Shown here: positions 8,709 to 16,770 of the stretch, piece after piece
How positions within the stretch are numbered: position 1 is the first letter of the stretch
Layout of the letters: the number at the start of each line of letters is the position of its first letter
NCBI GenBank assembly: GCA_003152275.1
Contig: PLZU01000041.1
Span: 38,342 to 102,341, forward strand
Reading direction: 5' to 3'
Origin: Actinomycetota bacterium
GTDB lineage: Bacteria > Actinomycetota > Thermoleophilia > Gaiellales > Gaiellaceae
DNA length: 64,000 nt
Notes under the pieces: generated by a model
What the model was told of the DNA's origin: nothing
Seen by the model: the letters and a program-made list of their open reading frames with translations, nothing else
Database searches by the model: none
Translations under genes and position numbers: made by a program

Positions 8709-9467
8709 TTATTTTTTCCCGGTGGCCGGTTCCGCATGGATGCGGCGCGGCGCGTCCTTGAGCCGCCCGCCGGAGCGGCCGGCGCGGACGGCCAGGATCT
8801 CCGTGAGCATCGACAGAGCCGTCTCGGCGGGCGATTCGGCGCCGATGTCGAGCCCGCACGGACCGGCGATGCGGCCGACGTCGCTCTCGGCAACGCCGGC
8901 GTCGCGCAGGAGCTCGTTGCGGCGCTCCTGATTCCGGCGCGAGCCGAGCGCGCCCACATAGAAAGCCTCGGTCGCCAGCGAGCCTATGAGCATCGGCACA
9001 TCGAACTTGTCGTCGTGGGTGAGGACGACGATGGCGGTGCCGAGGTCTGGCTGCACCTGGGCGAGGGCGTCCTCGGGCCAGACGACGAGCAGCTCATCGG
9101 CGCTCGGAATCCGTTCGGCCGTCGCGAACCGCGCACGTGCGTCTGCGACGATCGTCGTCCACCCGAGCAGCTTCGCCGCGCGGCAGAGCGCCTCAGCCGT
9201 GTCGATTGCGCCGTAGACGAGAAGGCGCGGCGGGGGCCCGAAGACGTCCGCGAAGAGTGTCGAGTCGCCGTGCTCGATCAGGTGGCTTCGGCCCGCGCGC
9301 AGCGCGTCGGGTGCGAGCGCGGCAAGCTCTGCAGGCCCGTCGCCGACTGTCGAACCGTCCTCGCGCACGAGCACCTTGGCACCCAACTGGTCGCCCGCGA
9401 TGATCGTGAAGACGACAGCCCTCCCGCCGCCCTCAACGACGGGGCGCAACTCGTCGAAGAGTGTCAC
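8709..9467 (-). CDS. XdhC family protein, Rossmann (C-terminal) domain half
   Basis: 252-residue protein corresponding to the C-terminal part of XdhC/CoxI maturation factors, which bind and insert sulfurated molybdenum cofactor into xanthine-dehydrogenase-type enzymes. The nucleotide-binding motif LLVYGAIDTAEALCRAA, then VVLTHDDKFDVPMLIGSL and YVGALGSRRNQERR are the family hallmarks; the end GLDIGAESPAETALSMLTEI is also standard. The GTG start overlaps the stop of the adjacent XdhC N-terminal-domain gene (GTGA). The usual GxGxxG loop reads GAID here, slightly unusual. Confidence 0.88.
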   Translation of the reverse strand: MTLFDELRPVVEGGGRAVVFTIIAGDQLGAKVLVREDGSTVGDGPAELAALAPDALRAGRSHLIEHGDSTLFADVFGPPPRLLVYGAIDTAEALCRAAKLLGWTTIVADARARFATAERIPSADELLVVWPEDALAQVQPDLGTAIVVLTHDDKFDVPMLIGSLATEAFYVGALGSRRNQERRNELLRDAGVAESDVGRIAGPCGLDIGAESPAETALSMLTEILAVRAGRSGGRLKDAPRRIHAEPATGKK

Positions 9468-9775
9468 TCGAGCGGCTCGACGAAGACGTCGATCTCGCCG
9501 CCGCACGGGAGGCCGACCTCGAGCGCCATGTCGTCGGTGATGCCGTACGTGAGCAGCCGCGGCGCGCCGCCTGCCAGCACCTCCTGTGCCGCGAGCACGA
9601 CGTCGCTCTCGACGCAGCCACCGGAGACGGAGCCGGCGAGCTCGCCGCTCTCGCTCACGGCGAGCTTCGATCCGACCGGCCGCGGCGACGAGCGGCGCGT
9701 GGCGACGACGGTCGCGAGTGCAACCTTCTCGCCGCGGGAGCGCCAGCGATCGATGTCCGGAAGCAACTCCTTCAC
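9464..9775 (-). CDS. XdhC/CoxI N-terminal domain protein
   Basis: 103-residue stand-alone XdhC_CoxI domain. It has VALATVVATRRSSPRPVGSK, then SGELAGSVSGGCVESDV, in which the conserved GGCVE cysteine is the proposed sulfur/Mo-cofactor contact. In many bacteria this domain and the Rossmann domain form one protein; here they are two genes overlapping by 4 bases. Together with the next gene it should serve maturation of the adjacent molybdenum hydroxylase. Confidence 0.88.
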   Translation of the reverse strand: MKELLPDIDRWRSRGEKVALATVVATRRSSPRPVGSKLAVSESGELAGSVSGGCVESDVVLAAQEVLAGGAPRLLTYGITDDMALEVGLPCGGEIDVFVEPLE

Positions 9776-9801
9776 GGCGACAACTTAGCGTTCCGGCCCT
9801 A

Positions 9802-9823
9802 CCCTGGACAGTCCAGGGTTACG
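9802..9823. repeat. palindromic intergenic repeat, copy 1
   Basis: In the 53-base gap between livF and the XdhC genes lies CCCTGGAC-A-GTCCAGGG (9802-9818), 8-base arms around one base. Read on the minus strand, CGTAACCCTGGACTGTCCA (9805-9823) is identical over 19 bases to 20995-21013 on the plus strand, in front of the ArsR-like gene. The extension GTTTCGTAACCC also matches GTTCCGTAACCC there with a single mismatch. This is the best evidence for a dispersed element in the window. Function unknown: operator, nuclease site or REP-like element are all possible. Confidence 0.75.
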
Positions 9824-9828
9824 AAACG

Positions 9829-10542
9829 TTAACGGCCGAGATACGCCTTCCTCAAACCTTCGTCCTCGCGCAGGTCGTCGGCCTTGCCCTCGAGGACGAG
9901 GCGGCCGGTCGAGAGGACATAGCCCCGGTCGGCGATCGAGAGCGACACGTTCGCGTTCTGCTCGACGATCAACATCGCGACACCCGACTCGTGTACCTGC
10001 TTGATGATCTCGAAGCTCCGCTCCACGAGGATCGGCGCAAGGCCCATCGACGGCTCGTCCATCAGCAGCAGCTTCGGCTTCGCCATGAGTGCGCGACCCA
10101 TCGCGACCATCTGCTGCTCGCCGCCGGAGAGCGTGCCCGCAAGCTGCGCACGCCGCTCGTGCAGCAACGGGAACAGCTCGTAAACCCGGTCGAAGTCCTC
10201 CTTCGTGCCGCCAGCGTGCAGGTACGCACCCATCTGTAGGTTCTCGAGCACCGTCATCGGCGCGAAGAGGCGCCGGTTCTCGGGCACGATCGCCATGCCC
10301 TGCCGGATGCGGTAGCTCGTTGAACGCTTCGTCACGTCCTCGCCGCCGAAGCGCACCGTGCCGTTGCGCGGATTGACGAGCCCGAGCACGGTCTTCAAGG
10401 TCGTCGACTTGCCCGATGCGTTTCCACCTAGCAGGCAGACGAGCTCGCCCGCTCGCACGTTCAGGTTCAGCCCCTGCAGGATGTGGATCGGCCCGTAGTA
10501 GGTGTCGACGGACTCGAGGGAGAGGAGCGGCTCGTCGGTCAT
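9829..10542 (-). CDS. livF: branched-chain amino acid-type ABC transporter ATP-binding protein LivF
   Basis: 237-residue ATPase of the HAAT importer family. Walker A is GGNASGKSTT, in which an A-S replaces the usual G-A-G; Q-loop region PENRRLFAPMTVLENL is diagnostic of LivF; signature LSGGEQQMVAMGRAL and Walker B LLLMDEPSMGLAP follow. The ATG overlaps the livG stop (ATGA). It is the last gene of the importer set and is followed only by a palindromic repeat before the XdhC genes. Substrate specificity is set by the binding protein at 13824. Confidence 0.93.
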   Translation of the reverse strand: MTDEPLLSLESVDTYYGPIHILQGLNLNVRAGELVCLLGGNASGKSTTLKTVLGLVNPRNGTVRFGGEDVTKRSTSYRIRQGMAIVPENRRLFAPMTVLENLQMGAYLHAGGTKEDFDRVYELFPLLHERRAQLAGTLSGGEQQMVAMGRALMAKPKLLLMDEPSMGLAPILVERSFEIIKQVHESGVAMLIVEQNANVSLSIADRGYVLSTGRLVLEGKADDLREDEGLRKAYLGR

Positions 10543-11327
10543 TTCGTCTTCGCCGCGCTCGTCCCGAGGTACGCCTCGACGACGCGCGGGTCGGTGGCGA
10601 CGTGCTCGAACGTGCCCTCGGAGATCTTGAGGCCGTGGTCGAGGGCGACGACCCGGTCGGAGATCCCTTCGACGACGTGCATGTCGTGCTCGATGACGAG
10701 GATCGTGTAACCCGCCTCGACACGCAGACGCGCGATCAACTCGGTCATCTCGTGCGTCTCGACGGGGTTCATCCCTGCCGCCGGCTCGTCGAGCAGGAGC
10801 AGGCGCGGCTTCGCTGCGGTCGCGCGCGCGATCTCGAGCCGGCGCCGGTTCGCGTACGAAAGCGAGTAGGCGGGCTGGTTCCAGCGGTAACCGACCAGAC
10901 GCTCACCAAAGAAGGAAAGGCGCTCTTCCGCCAGACGTTCGATCTCGCGCTCTTCGCGCCGCATCCCAGGCGTTCGAAACACCGAGCGAAGGATTCCGGC
11001 GTGCGTGTGGCACCAGGCGGCTGCCATGACGTTCTCCTTCACCGTCATGTTCAGGAACAGGCGCAGGGTCTGGAACGTGCGCGCGATGCCACGCGCCGTG
11101 ATCTCATGCGGCTCGAGCCCGATCAGCGTCTCACCCTCGAACCGGATATCGCCGGCATCCGGCCGGTAAATGCCCGTCACGAGGTTGAACAGCGTCGTCT
11201 TCCCCGCGCCGTTCGGTCCGATCACGCTGACGATCTCCCGTTCGTCTACGTGCAGGTCGAGCCCGTCGATGCATGTGAGGCCGCCGAAACGCTTCGAGAT
11301 GCCTTCGAGCTCGAGCAGGCGCGCCAT
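10539..11327 (-). CDS. livG: branched-chain amino acid-type ABC transporter ATP-binding protein LivG
   Basis: 262-residue ATPase partner of LivF. Walker A GPNGAGKTTLFNLVTG, the LivG-specific insertion around ARGIARTFQTLRLF, signature region LSYANRRRLEIARA (a diverged form of LSGGQ, as is common in LivG), and Walker B LLLLDEPAAGMNP are all visible. It starts one base after the livM stop and overlaps livF. Together they power import through LivH/LivM. Confidence 0.93.
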   Translation of the reverse strand: MARLLELEGISKRFGGLTCIDGLDLHVDEREIVSVIGPNGAGKTTLFNLVTGIYRPDAGDIRFEGETLIGLEPHEITARGIARTFQTLRLFLNMTVKENVMAAAWCHTHAGILRSVFRTPGMRREEREIERLAEERLSFFGERLVGYRWNQPAYSLSYANRRRLEIARATAAKPRLLLLDEPAAGMNPVETHEMTELIARLRVEAGYTILVIEHDMHVVEGISDRVVALDHGLKISEGTFEHVATDPRVVEAYLGTSAAKTK

Positions 11328-11328
11328 G

Positions 11329-12819
11329 TCAGACGATCTCCACGCGTGCTGTGCCGAGCAGTCCTTGGGGCCGCGCGTTCATCAGCACGATGAGGATCAC
11401 TCCGACAAGGATCAGGCGGGTGATGCTCGGCTCCACGACGAGACGGTTCTCCCAGACAAACCCGGCGAGGTAGAGCGTAGGGATCATCGCCGCCCAGCGC
11501 TTCCAGCCGCTGAGGAGCGTCAGCGCCAGGACGGCCAGCACGAGTGCGATGAACGTGATGTTGCCGATCAACCGCGGATTCGACGGATGCAGCTCCCATC
11601 CGGAGAGACCGCTACCAAACCAGCCACCGACCGACGGACTTCCGTGGACGCCGCGCGGCCACGCTGCGGCAACGATGGCGTGCGCGGCGTAACCGAACGC
11701 CACGGTGCCCCCGAGCACGAGGGCAAGAACGCGCCACGGCCGTAGCGCCATGAGCAACGTTGCGAGAATGGTGACGTAGAACACCCAAGTCGCGTGGCCG
11801 GGCGTCCGCAGCACCTCGAGGGAGATATTCACAACGAGGGCGCCGAGAATGACGCCGCCGATGCTGCCAGCTCCACCGAGAATCAGGATGGCGTAGATGA
11901 TGATCAGCGTCGGCACATCGAAGTCCGACGCGAAAACCGCCGTATTGAGGGCAGCGAAGAGTGTTCCCGCCAGTCCGGCCACAGCCGCCCCGGCTGCAAA
12001 CGCGATGAGCTTCAGCCGGTTGACCGGCATCCCCATGAGCTCCGCCGCCAGGGGATCCTCGCGCAGCGACTTCCAGGCGCGACCGGTGCGTGACGTATCG
12101 ATGAGGAACACGACGAGGAGCACGAGTAGGAAGACGCCAAGCGCGACGTAGTAGTAGGCCTGAAGCGAGCCGATCCGCCCACCAAACACGTTGAAGTTGT
12201 CGACGTTCGGGATCCCGTTCGGGCCGCCAGTGACGTCGTGGCTTCGCGTCAATCCGAACAGCGACATACGCTCGCCGTTCGTGTAGACGGCGACGAAGAG
12301 TTGCCCGAAGAACAGTGTCACGATCGCGAGATAGTCACCGAGCAGGCGTCGCGATGGCAGCGCTACGAGCAGGCCGAGGATGGCCGTCGCGATCACTACG
12401 ACCGGGACGATCGCGAGCGTGTTCCAGTGGATGCCGAACTTCGGGGAAGCGAGCATCGCGTACCCATAGGCGCCGAAGCCATAGAACGCGACGTAGCCGA
12501 GGTCGAGCAACCCGGCGTACCCGACGGTGATATTGAGGCCGAGAGCCAGCAGCATGTAGAGCAGCGTGTCGAAGCCGACGCGTACGATGTACCCGTCGCT
12601 GGTAATCGCCGGCAAGAGCGCGGCGGCAACGCCAAAGGCCGCGTAGAACACCGGACGCGGCACGCGCTCGAGCTCGCTGCGCGCGCGGCCCAAGACTCCG
12701 CTGTAGCCTTCGCGGCGCTCTGCCACAGACGCGACCCATTCGTCGACGCCGACGCGCGGCGCGTGCGCCTCGGCCGGACTCGCAGGAATCGGCGGGATGT
12801 CTCGGTCGTCGCCGTCCAT
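11329..12819 (-). CDS. livM: branched-chain amino acid-type ABC transporter permease LivM, extended
   Basis: 496-residue permease. The core carries the family landmarks YMLLALGLNITVGYAGLLDL, FYGFGAYGYAMLA and the cytoplasmic coupling loop GRAWKSLREDPLAAELMG. It is longer than the usual 320-420 residues: about 55 residues of soluble N-terminus rich in charged amino acids precede the first membrane helix, and additional helices with a glycine-rich loop lie between the core and the C-terminus (NARPQGLLGTARVEIV). The ATG overlaps the livH stop by one base. The extension could be lineage-specific; I see no extra enzymatic domain in it. Confidence 0.9.
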   Translation of the reverse strand: MDGDDRDIPPIPASPAEAHAPRVGVDEWVASVAERREGYSGVLGRARSELERVPRPVFYAAFGVAAALLPAITSDGYIVRVGFDTLLYMLLALGLNITVGYAGLLDLGYVAFYGFGAYGYAMLASPKFGIHWNTLAIVPVVVIATAILGLLVALPSRRLLGDYLAIVTLFFGQLFVAVYTNGERMSLFGLTRSHDVTGGPNGIPNVDNFNVFGGRIGSLQAYYYVALGVFLLVLLVVFLIDTSRTGRAWKSLREDPLAAELMGMPVNRLKLIAFAAGAAVAGLAGTLFAALNTAVFASDFDVPTLIIIYAILILGGAGSIGGVILGALVVNISLEVLRTPGHATWVFYVTILATLLMALRPWRVLALVLGGTVAFGYAAHAIVAAAWPRGVHGSPSVGGWFGSGLSGWELHPSNPRLIGNITFIALVLAVLALTLLSGWKRWAAMIPTLYLAGFVWENRLVVEPSITRLILVGVILIVLMNARPQGLLGTARVEIV

Positions 12820-13754
12820 CAGACCTTCTGCACCGCCGCGCGACCCAGGACGCCGGTCGGGCGCAGGATCAGAACCGCGATCAGGACGAGAAACACGATC
12901 GCGTCGCTGAAGGTCGAGGAGATGTAGCCGATGCTGAATGACTGCGCGAGCCCGATGACGAGGCCGCCGACGACTGCACCCGGCAGGTTGCCGATGCCAC
13001 CGACGACTGCTGCGATAAACGCGTAGAGACCGGCCTGGAAGCCCATGTACGGCCAGACCTGCTGGTAGGCGAGACCGTTGAACACGCCTGCGGCGCCCGC
13101 GAGAGCGGACCCGATGAAGAACGTGGCGACGATCACACGATCGACGTCGATGCCCATCATCGCAGCGGCTTCGCGGTCGAACGACGTCGCCCGCATCGCC
13201 TTGCCGAGCTGCGTCCGCTGCACGAACACCGTCAGCAGGATCATCAAGAGCACGGCACCCGCCACCACGATCACCTGTGCGACGCCGACGTGGACGCCTG
13301 CGGGCAGCGTGAATCCCCTCGTCCAGAGCTCGCCCCCCTTCCAGCCGTAGCTGTCGTACGACTGGAACTGGCCGCCGAGCAAGAGCAGCGCGGCGTTCTC
13401 CAGGAAGAACGAGACGCCGAGAGCCGTGATGAGCGGAGCGATCCGAGGCGCGTTGCGCAACCTCCTATACGCGAACCGCTCGATCAAGACTCCGAGCAAT
13501 CCACCGCCGAGCATCGCGCAGAGGAACATCACGAGAAGGAGCACCCACACGTTCACCGAGAGAGATTCCGCGCCGCCGAAGACCGTGACGATTCCGAAGC
13601 CGATGAAGGCGCCGACCATGTAAATGTCGCCGTGCGCGAAGTTCAGGAGCTTGAGGATCCCGTACACCATCGAGTAGCCGAGCGCGATGAGCGCGTAGAC
13701 GCTCCCGTGCGTGATTCCGGCGACTAGCTCCGTGACGAAGAGGTTCCAGTTCAT
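12819..13754 (-). CDS. livH: branched-chain amino acid-type ABC transporter permease LivH
   Basis: 311-residue permease with roughly eight hydrophobic helices. The N-terminus LVAGITHGSVYALIALGYSM and the segment MVYGILKLLNFAHGD are near-diagnostic for LivH; the coupling loop reads LGKAMRATSFDREAAAMMGI; the C-terminus LVLIAVLILRPTGVLGR is typical. It lies downstream of the binding-protein gene, separated by a terminator-like hairpin at 13775-13810 that may lower permease expression relative to the binding protein. Confidence 0.93.
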   Translation of the reverse strand: MNWNLFVTELVAGITHGSVYALIALGYSMVYGILKLLNFAHGDIYMVGAFIGFGIVTVFGGAESLSVNVWVLLLVMFLCAMLGGGLLGVLIERFAYRRLRNAPRIAPLITALGVSFFLENAALLLLGGQFQSYDSYGWKGGELWTRGFTLPAGVHVGVAQVIVVAGAVLLMILLTVFVQRTQLGKAMRATSFDREAAAMMGIDVDRVIVATFFIGSALAGAAGVFNGLAYQQVWPYMGFQAGLYAFIAAVVGGIGNLPGAVVGGLVIGLAQSFSIGYISSTFSDAIVFLVLIAVLILRPTGVLGRAAVQKV

Positions 13755-13774
13755 CCGCAGCTCCTTACATACAG

Positions 13775-13810
13775 AAAAAGGGGCGCGACCGCACCTGCGA
13801 TCGCGCCCCT
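13775..13810 (-). terminator. intrinsic terminator or attenuator between binding-protein gene and livH
   Basis: On the minus strand, 10-base arms AGGGGCGCGA (13801-13810, as its complement) and TCGCGCCCCT (13779-13788) enclose a 12-base loop and run into five T residues (13775-13779). It sits between the binding-protein stop and livH start. Such partial terminators commonly give excess periplasmic binding protein over membrane subunits; that interpretation is inference. Confidence 0.75.
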
Positions 13811-13823
13811 CTCCACCTTCGAG

Positions 13824-14981
13824 CTACTGGACCGTCTCGTACTTGCCGTTGACGATCTTGAAGATATGGAACTTCGCTCCGGCGAGATCACCATTGGCGG
13901 TGAACCGGATCGGAGTGCCGAGGATCGTCGACTTCAACGACACCTTGGCGAAGTTCTTCCGAAGCTCCGCCCGGGTGATCTTGTTGTCCTTGCACGACGT
14001 CGTGATCGCGGCGGCGTACATCTGCGCGAGCACGTAGTTCGGTGCTCCGAACGGGCTCGTCCCACCAGGGAACGCCTTGTGGAAGCCCGCGACGATCTTT
14101 GCATCGGCCGGAAGCGTTGTCACGTCCGGAGCGAAGAACGACACGTAGTTCCCCGCCGTGAAGTTCGAGGAGTCGAACGTTCCGTCACTTCCGAAGATGA
14201 TGGCAGTCTTGCCCTGCGCCTTCGCCTGCTGGGCAAAGAGCTGAGCCTCCGACGCCTTCTGCCACGGGAGGAACACAACCTTCGTCGTCGACGTGATCTT
14301 CGCGATCAGCGAGGAGAAGTCGGTCGCCGTCTGGGCCACCGATTCGCGGTCGACCTTGACGCCCTTGCCGGCTAGCGCCTGGCCCGCGATGTCGGCGAGC
14401 CCCGTCGAGTACGACTCCTGGTCATCGATGATCATCACGCTGTCGCCCGAGCTGACTCCGAGCTTCGTCTGCATGAAGGTCGCGTCTGTCGGTCCCTGGA
14501 CGCCGTCGTTCGGAACGTCGCGGAAGAAGTAGCCCTTCCACGCTCCGCTCGTGAGCGAGACGCGAGTCGCCGAGCCCGACGCGAACGCCAGACCGGCCTT
14601 GCGCAGGATCGGCCCGACCGCCTGCACCTCGTCGCTACCCGCCGGCCCGATGACACCCATGATCTTTGAGTTCGACGCGAAGCTCTGTGAGACCGTCGAA
14701 GCGAGCGCGGGCTGGAGCTGTGTGTCGCCCTGGACGAGCTTGATCTTCAACTTGTGAGTCTTGTTCCAGGTGTTGAAGTAGTACTCGGCCCAGTGCAACT
14801 GGTCGTCGCCGATGGACGAGACCGGGCCCGTGATCGGCGCAAGCATGCCGATCGAAACGCCCGACTTGCACGAAAGCGCCGACGCCGCTGCGACCGTTGC
14901 CGGGCGCGCGATGGCGGACGCCACGACCGCGAGTGCAGCCACGGATGTGGCCGTCGCGATCAGTCCAACTCGTTTCAACAT
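13824..14981 (-). CDS. ABC transporter substrate-binding protein, Leu/Ile/Val-binding type
   Basis: 385-residue periplasmic-type (type I) binding protein. It begins with a basic N-region and hydrophobic stretch ending SAIARPATVAAASA, a likely Sec signal; no lipobox cysteine is evident in the first 30 residues, so it may be released or anchored otherwise. Mature features include VSIGMLAPITGPVSSIGDDQ, GVIGPAGSDEVQAVGPIL and a SYSTGLADIAGQALAG segment, all Peripla_BP_6 landmarks. The ATG follows a good ribosome site (AGGAGGG on the minus strand). First gene of the long minus-strand series, so its ligand is probably the compound processed by the downstream enzymes. Confidence 0.92.
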   Translation of the reverse strand: MLKRVGLIATATSVAALAVVASAIARPATVAAASALSCKSGVSIGMLAPITGPVSSIGDDQLHWAEYYFNTWNKTHKLKIKLVQGDTQLQPALASTVSQSFASNSKIMGVIGPAGSDEVQAVGPILRKAGLAFASGSATRVSLTSGAWKGYFFRDVPNDGVQGPTDATFMQTKLGVSSGDSVMIIDDQESYSTGLADIAGQALAGKGVKVDRESVAQTATDFSSLIAKITSTTKVVFLPWQKASEAQLFAQQAKAQGKTAIIFGSDGTFDSSNFTAGNYVSFFAPDVTTLPADAKIVAGFHKAFPGGTSPFGAPNYVLAQMYAAAITTSCKDNKITRAELRKNFAKVSLKSTILGTPIRFTANGDLAGAKFHIFKIVNGKYETVQ

Positions 14982-15063
14982 TCAATTCCCTCCTATTGGG
15001 TTAGCCACCTATAAGACGCCGCGCAGCCTCGCCTGTTGGCCGCGGCGGCGAATCAGGCGGTCG

Positions 15064-15786
15064 ATGGTAACCGCTTTTGGCAGGTTCACGCAGGTACTCT
15101 GGCGCGAAGTGAGGTGGGCACTTCAGCCGGGGGAAGCGCCGCTTTTCGGCTCTAAACGAGGCTGCGACGAGTTCGAGCAGCGCATCCTGCGCTTCGAAGG
15201 CCCCTCCGAAGAGCAGTCAAACGAGGCCGACGACGAGGTGCTCTACGTGCTGGCGGGCAGCGGCCGCGCGACGATCGGCGGCGAGCCTGCCGGCCTCTCG
15301 CCCGGGACAGCGGTATTCGTCGCCAACGGCTCTGCGTGGCAGATCGACGACGCCAACGGGCTCAAGCTGCTCTCGGTCCTCATTCGCGACCCCCTGCCGG
15401 CCAACGGCTCGACCCACGCCGTCGTCGAGGTCGACGCGGTGGACAGCGGGGCAGCGACCGCCGGCCGCCAGTTCCGCCTGCTCGCGACCCCCGAGCTCGG
15501 CTGTAGCTCCGTGACGCAGTTCGTCGGCTATATCCCCGTCATCCGCGCGCCCGACCACTTCCACAAGTACGACGAGGTCGTCTACGTGCTCGAGGGCGAG
15601 GGCACGCTGCACGTCGACGGTGAGACCGCGCCACTCCACGCCGGCAGCTGCGTGCACCTGCCGGCCGGCCTCGTGCACTGCCTCGAGAACATCGGCCCCG
15701 GCGAGATGCGGGTGCTCGGCGTCTTCCGCCCGGCCGGGTCGCCGGCCGAGGCGTATTACCCCGACGGCACGAAGGCTCAGTACTAG
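15064..15786 (+). CDS. bicupin protein resembling ureidoglycine aminohydrolase
   Basis: About 240 residues with two cupin barrels. The second has the complete metal set: DHFHKYDEVVYVLEGEG gives two histidines and a glutamate, and LPAGLVHCLEN the last histidine. The first barrel (DDEVLYVLAGSG) lacks the HxH pair and is probably structural. The arrangement recalls ureidoglycine aminohydrolase of purine breakdown, but sequence alone cannot fix the reaction. Start uncertain: ATG 15064 is used here; GTG 15109 (VRWALQPGEAP) matches the usual beginning of such proteins and lies just after a TACTCT box, which would make it leaderless. First of four closely packed plus-strand genes, divergent from the binding-protein gene. 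Confidence 0.8.
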   Translation: MVTAFGRFTQVLWREVRWALQPGEAPLFGSKRGCDEFEQRILRFEGPSEEQSNEADDEVLYVLAGSGRATIGGEPAGLSPGTAVFVANGSAWQIDDANGLKLLSVLIRDPLPANGSTHAVVEVDAVDSGAATAGRQFRLLATPELGCSSVTQFVGYIPVIRAPDHFHKYDEVVYVLEGEGTLHVDGETAPLHAGSCVHLPAGLVHCLENIGPGEMRVLGVFRPAGSPAEAYYPDGTKAQY

Positions 15787-16235
15787 TGCCGCACATCGAG
15801 CGCACAGCGGTCGTCGTCTGGGAAGGGAACGTTGCACGAGGCGCGGGCTTGATCAGCGCGGCCACCTCGGGCGCCTTCTCGGATCTCGGGTTCTCGCTGC
15901 CGACGCGCATCGGCCAGGCCGAGGGAAAGACGAGCCCCGAGGAGCTGCTGGCTGCGGCACACGGCGGCTGCGTCACGATGTCGCTTGCGAGCGAGCTCAC
16001 GAGCGCAGGGACGCCGCCCGGCCGGCTCGACGTGACCTGCACGATCGTGATGGACGAGGTCGAAGGGCAGGGTCACCAGATCGTCGGCTCTCGCGTCGAG
16101 GCCGTGGTCGCGGTCGAAGGGCTCGACGCGACTGCCCTTCAGACGGCAGTCGAGAAGGCGGACGAGAGCTGTCCGTTCTCGCAGCTCCTGAAGCGGGCTG
16201 GCGCAGAGGTGCAGATCAGCGCGCAGCTCGCGTGA
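15786..16235 (+). CDS. OsmC family peroxidase
   Basis: 149-residue organic hydroperoxide reductase-like protein. Both redox cysteines are present: C62 in HGGCVTMSLASEL and C129 in DESCPFSQLL. The N-terminal SGAFSDLGFSLPTRIG and TSPEELLAAAHGGC are diagnostic for the OsmC rather than the Ohr branch. The GTG start shares one base with the cupin stop codon; its own stop overlaps the nitroreductase start. Probably defends against hydroperoxides generated nearby. Confidence 0.9.
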   Translation: MPHIERTAVVVWEGNVARGAGLISAATSGAFSDLGFSLPTRIGQAEGKTSPEELLAAAHGGCVTMSLASELTSAGTPPGRLDVTCTIVMDEVEGQGHQIVGSRVEAVVAVEGLDATALQTAVEKADESCPFSQLLKRAGAEVQISAQLA

Positions 16236-16741
16236 GCCTTGCCGACCTCGCCGCCCGGAGGCGAACGCACAAAGCCTTCGGCTCGGAGCCTGTTCCGCCC
16301 GAGACGCTGCTGGAGCTGCTCGACGTCGCGCGGCTCGCTCCGAACCACCACCTGACGCAGCCGTGGCGCTTCCGCGTGCTCGGCACCGAAACACTCGCGA
16401 GGCTGAAGGAGTGCGGAGGGCCGGCGGAGGCGGCGAAACTCGAGCGCGCGCCGACGCTCGTCCTCGCAACGGCCGCACTTTCGGGTGACCTCATTCAGGA
16501 CGAGGAGGACGTATGCGCGACTGCGGCGGCGATCATGCTGGTGCTGCTTGCTGCGACCGAACGCGGGCTCGCGTCGTATTGGCGCACCCCCGGCATCTTT
16601 CGAACCGCACGCGGCCGTGAAGCAGTCGGCGTGCCGCACGGCGAGCGCGTGCTCGCGCTCCTGCATTTCGGAGCGCCGGAGCGCGACCCGGCACCGCGCG
16701 AGCGGGCGCCGGTCGACACGTACGTCGCTTTCCTCGACTGA
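16232..16741 (+). CDS. nitroreductase family protein
   Basis: 169-residue FMN-dependent nitroreductase fold. FMN-binding segments are AARRRTHKAFGSEPVP at the N-terminus (a variant of the RRSxRxF motif), ARLAPNHHLTQPWRF, and the C-terminal GVPHGERVLALLHFGAP. The GTG start overlaps the OsmC stop (GTGA), so the two are coupled. It may reduce nitro, enone or quinone groups; the natural substrate is not evident. No unusual features. Confidence 0.87.
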   Translation: MSLADLAARRRTHKAFGSEPVPPETLLELLDVARLAPNHHLTQPWRFRVLGTETLARLKECGGPAEAAKLERAPTLVLATAALSGDLIQDEEDVCATAAAIMLVLLAATERGLASYWRTPGIFRTARGREAVGVPHGERVLALLHFGAPERDPAPRERAPVDTYVAFLD

Positions 16742-16770
16742 GCCACATCGTGGGGCGTAGCATCGGCCGC

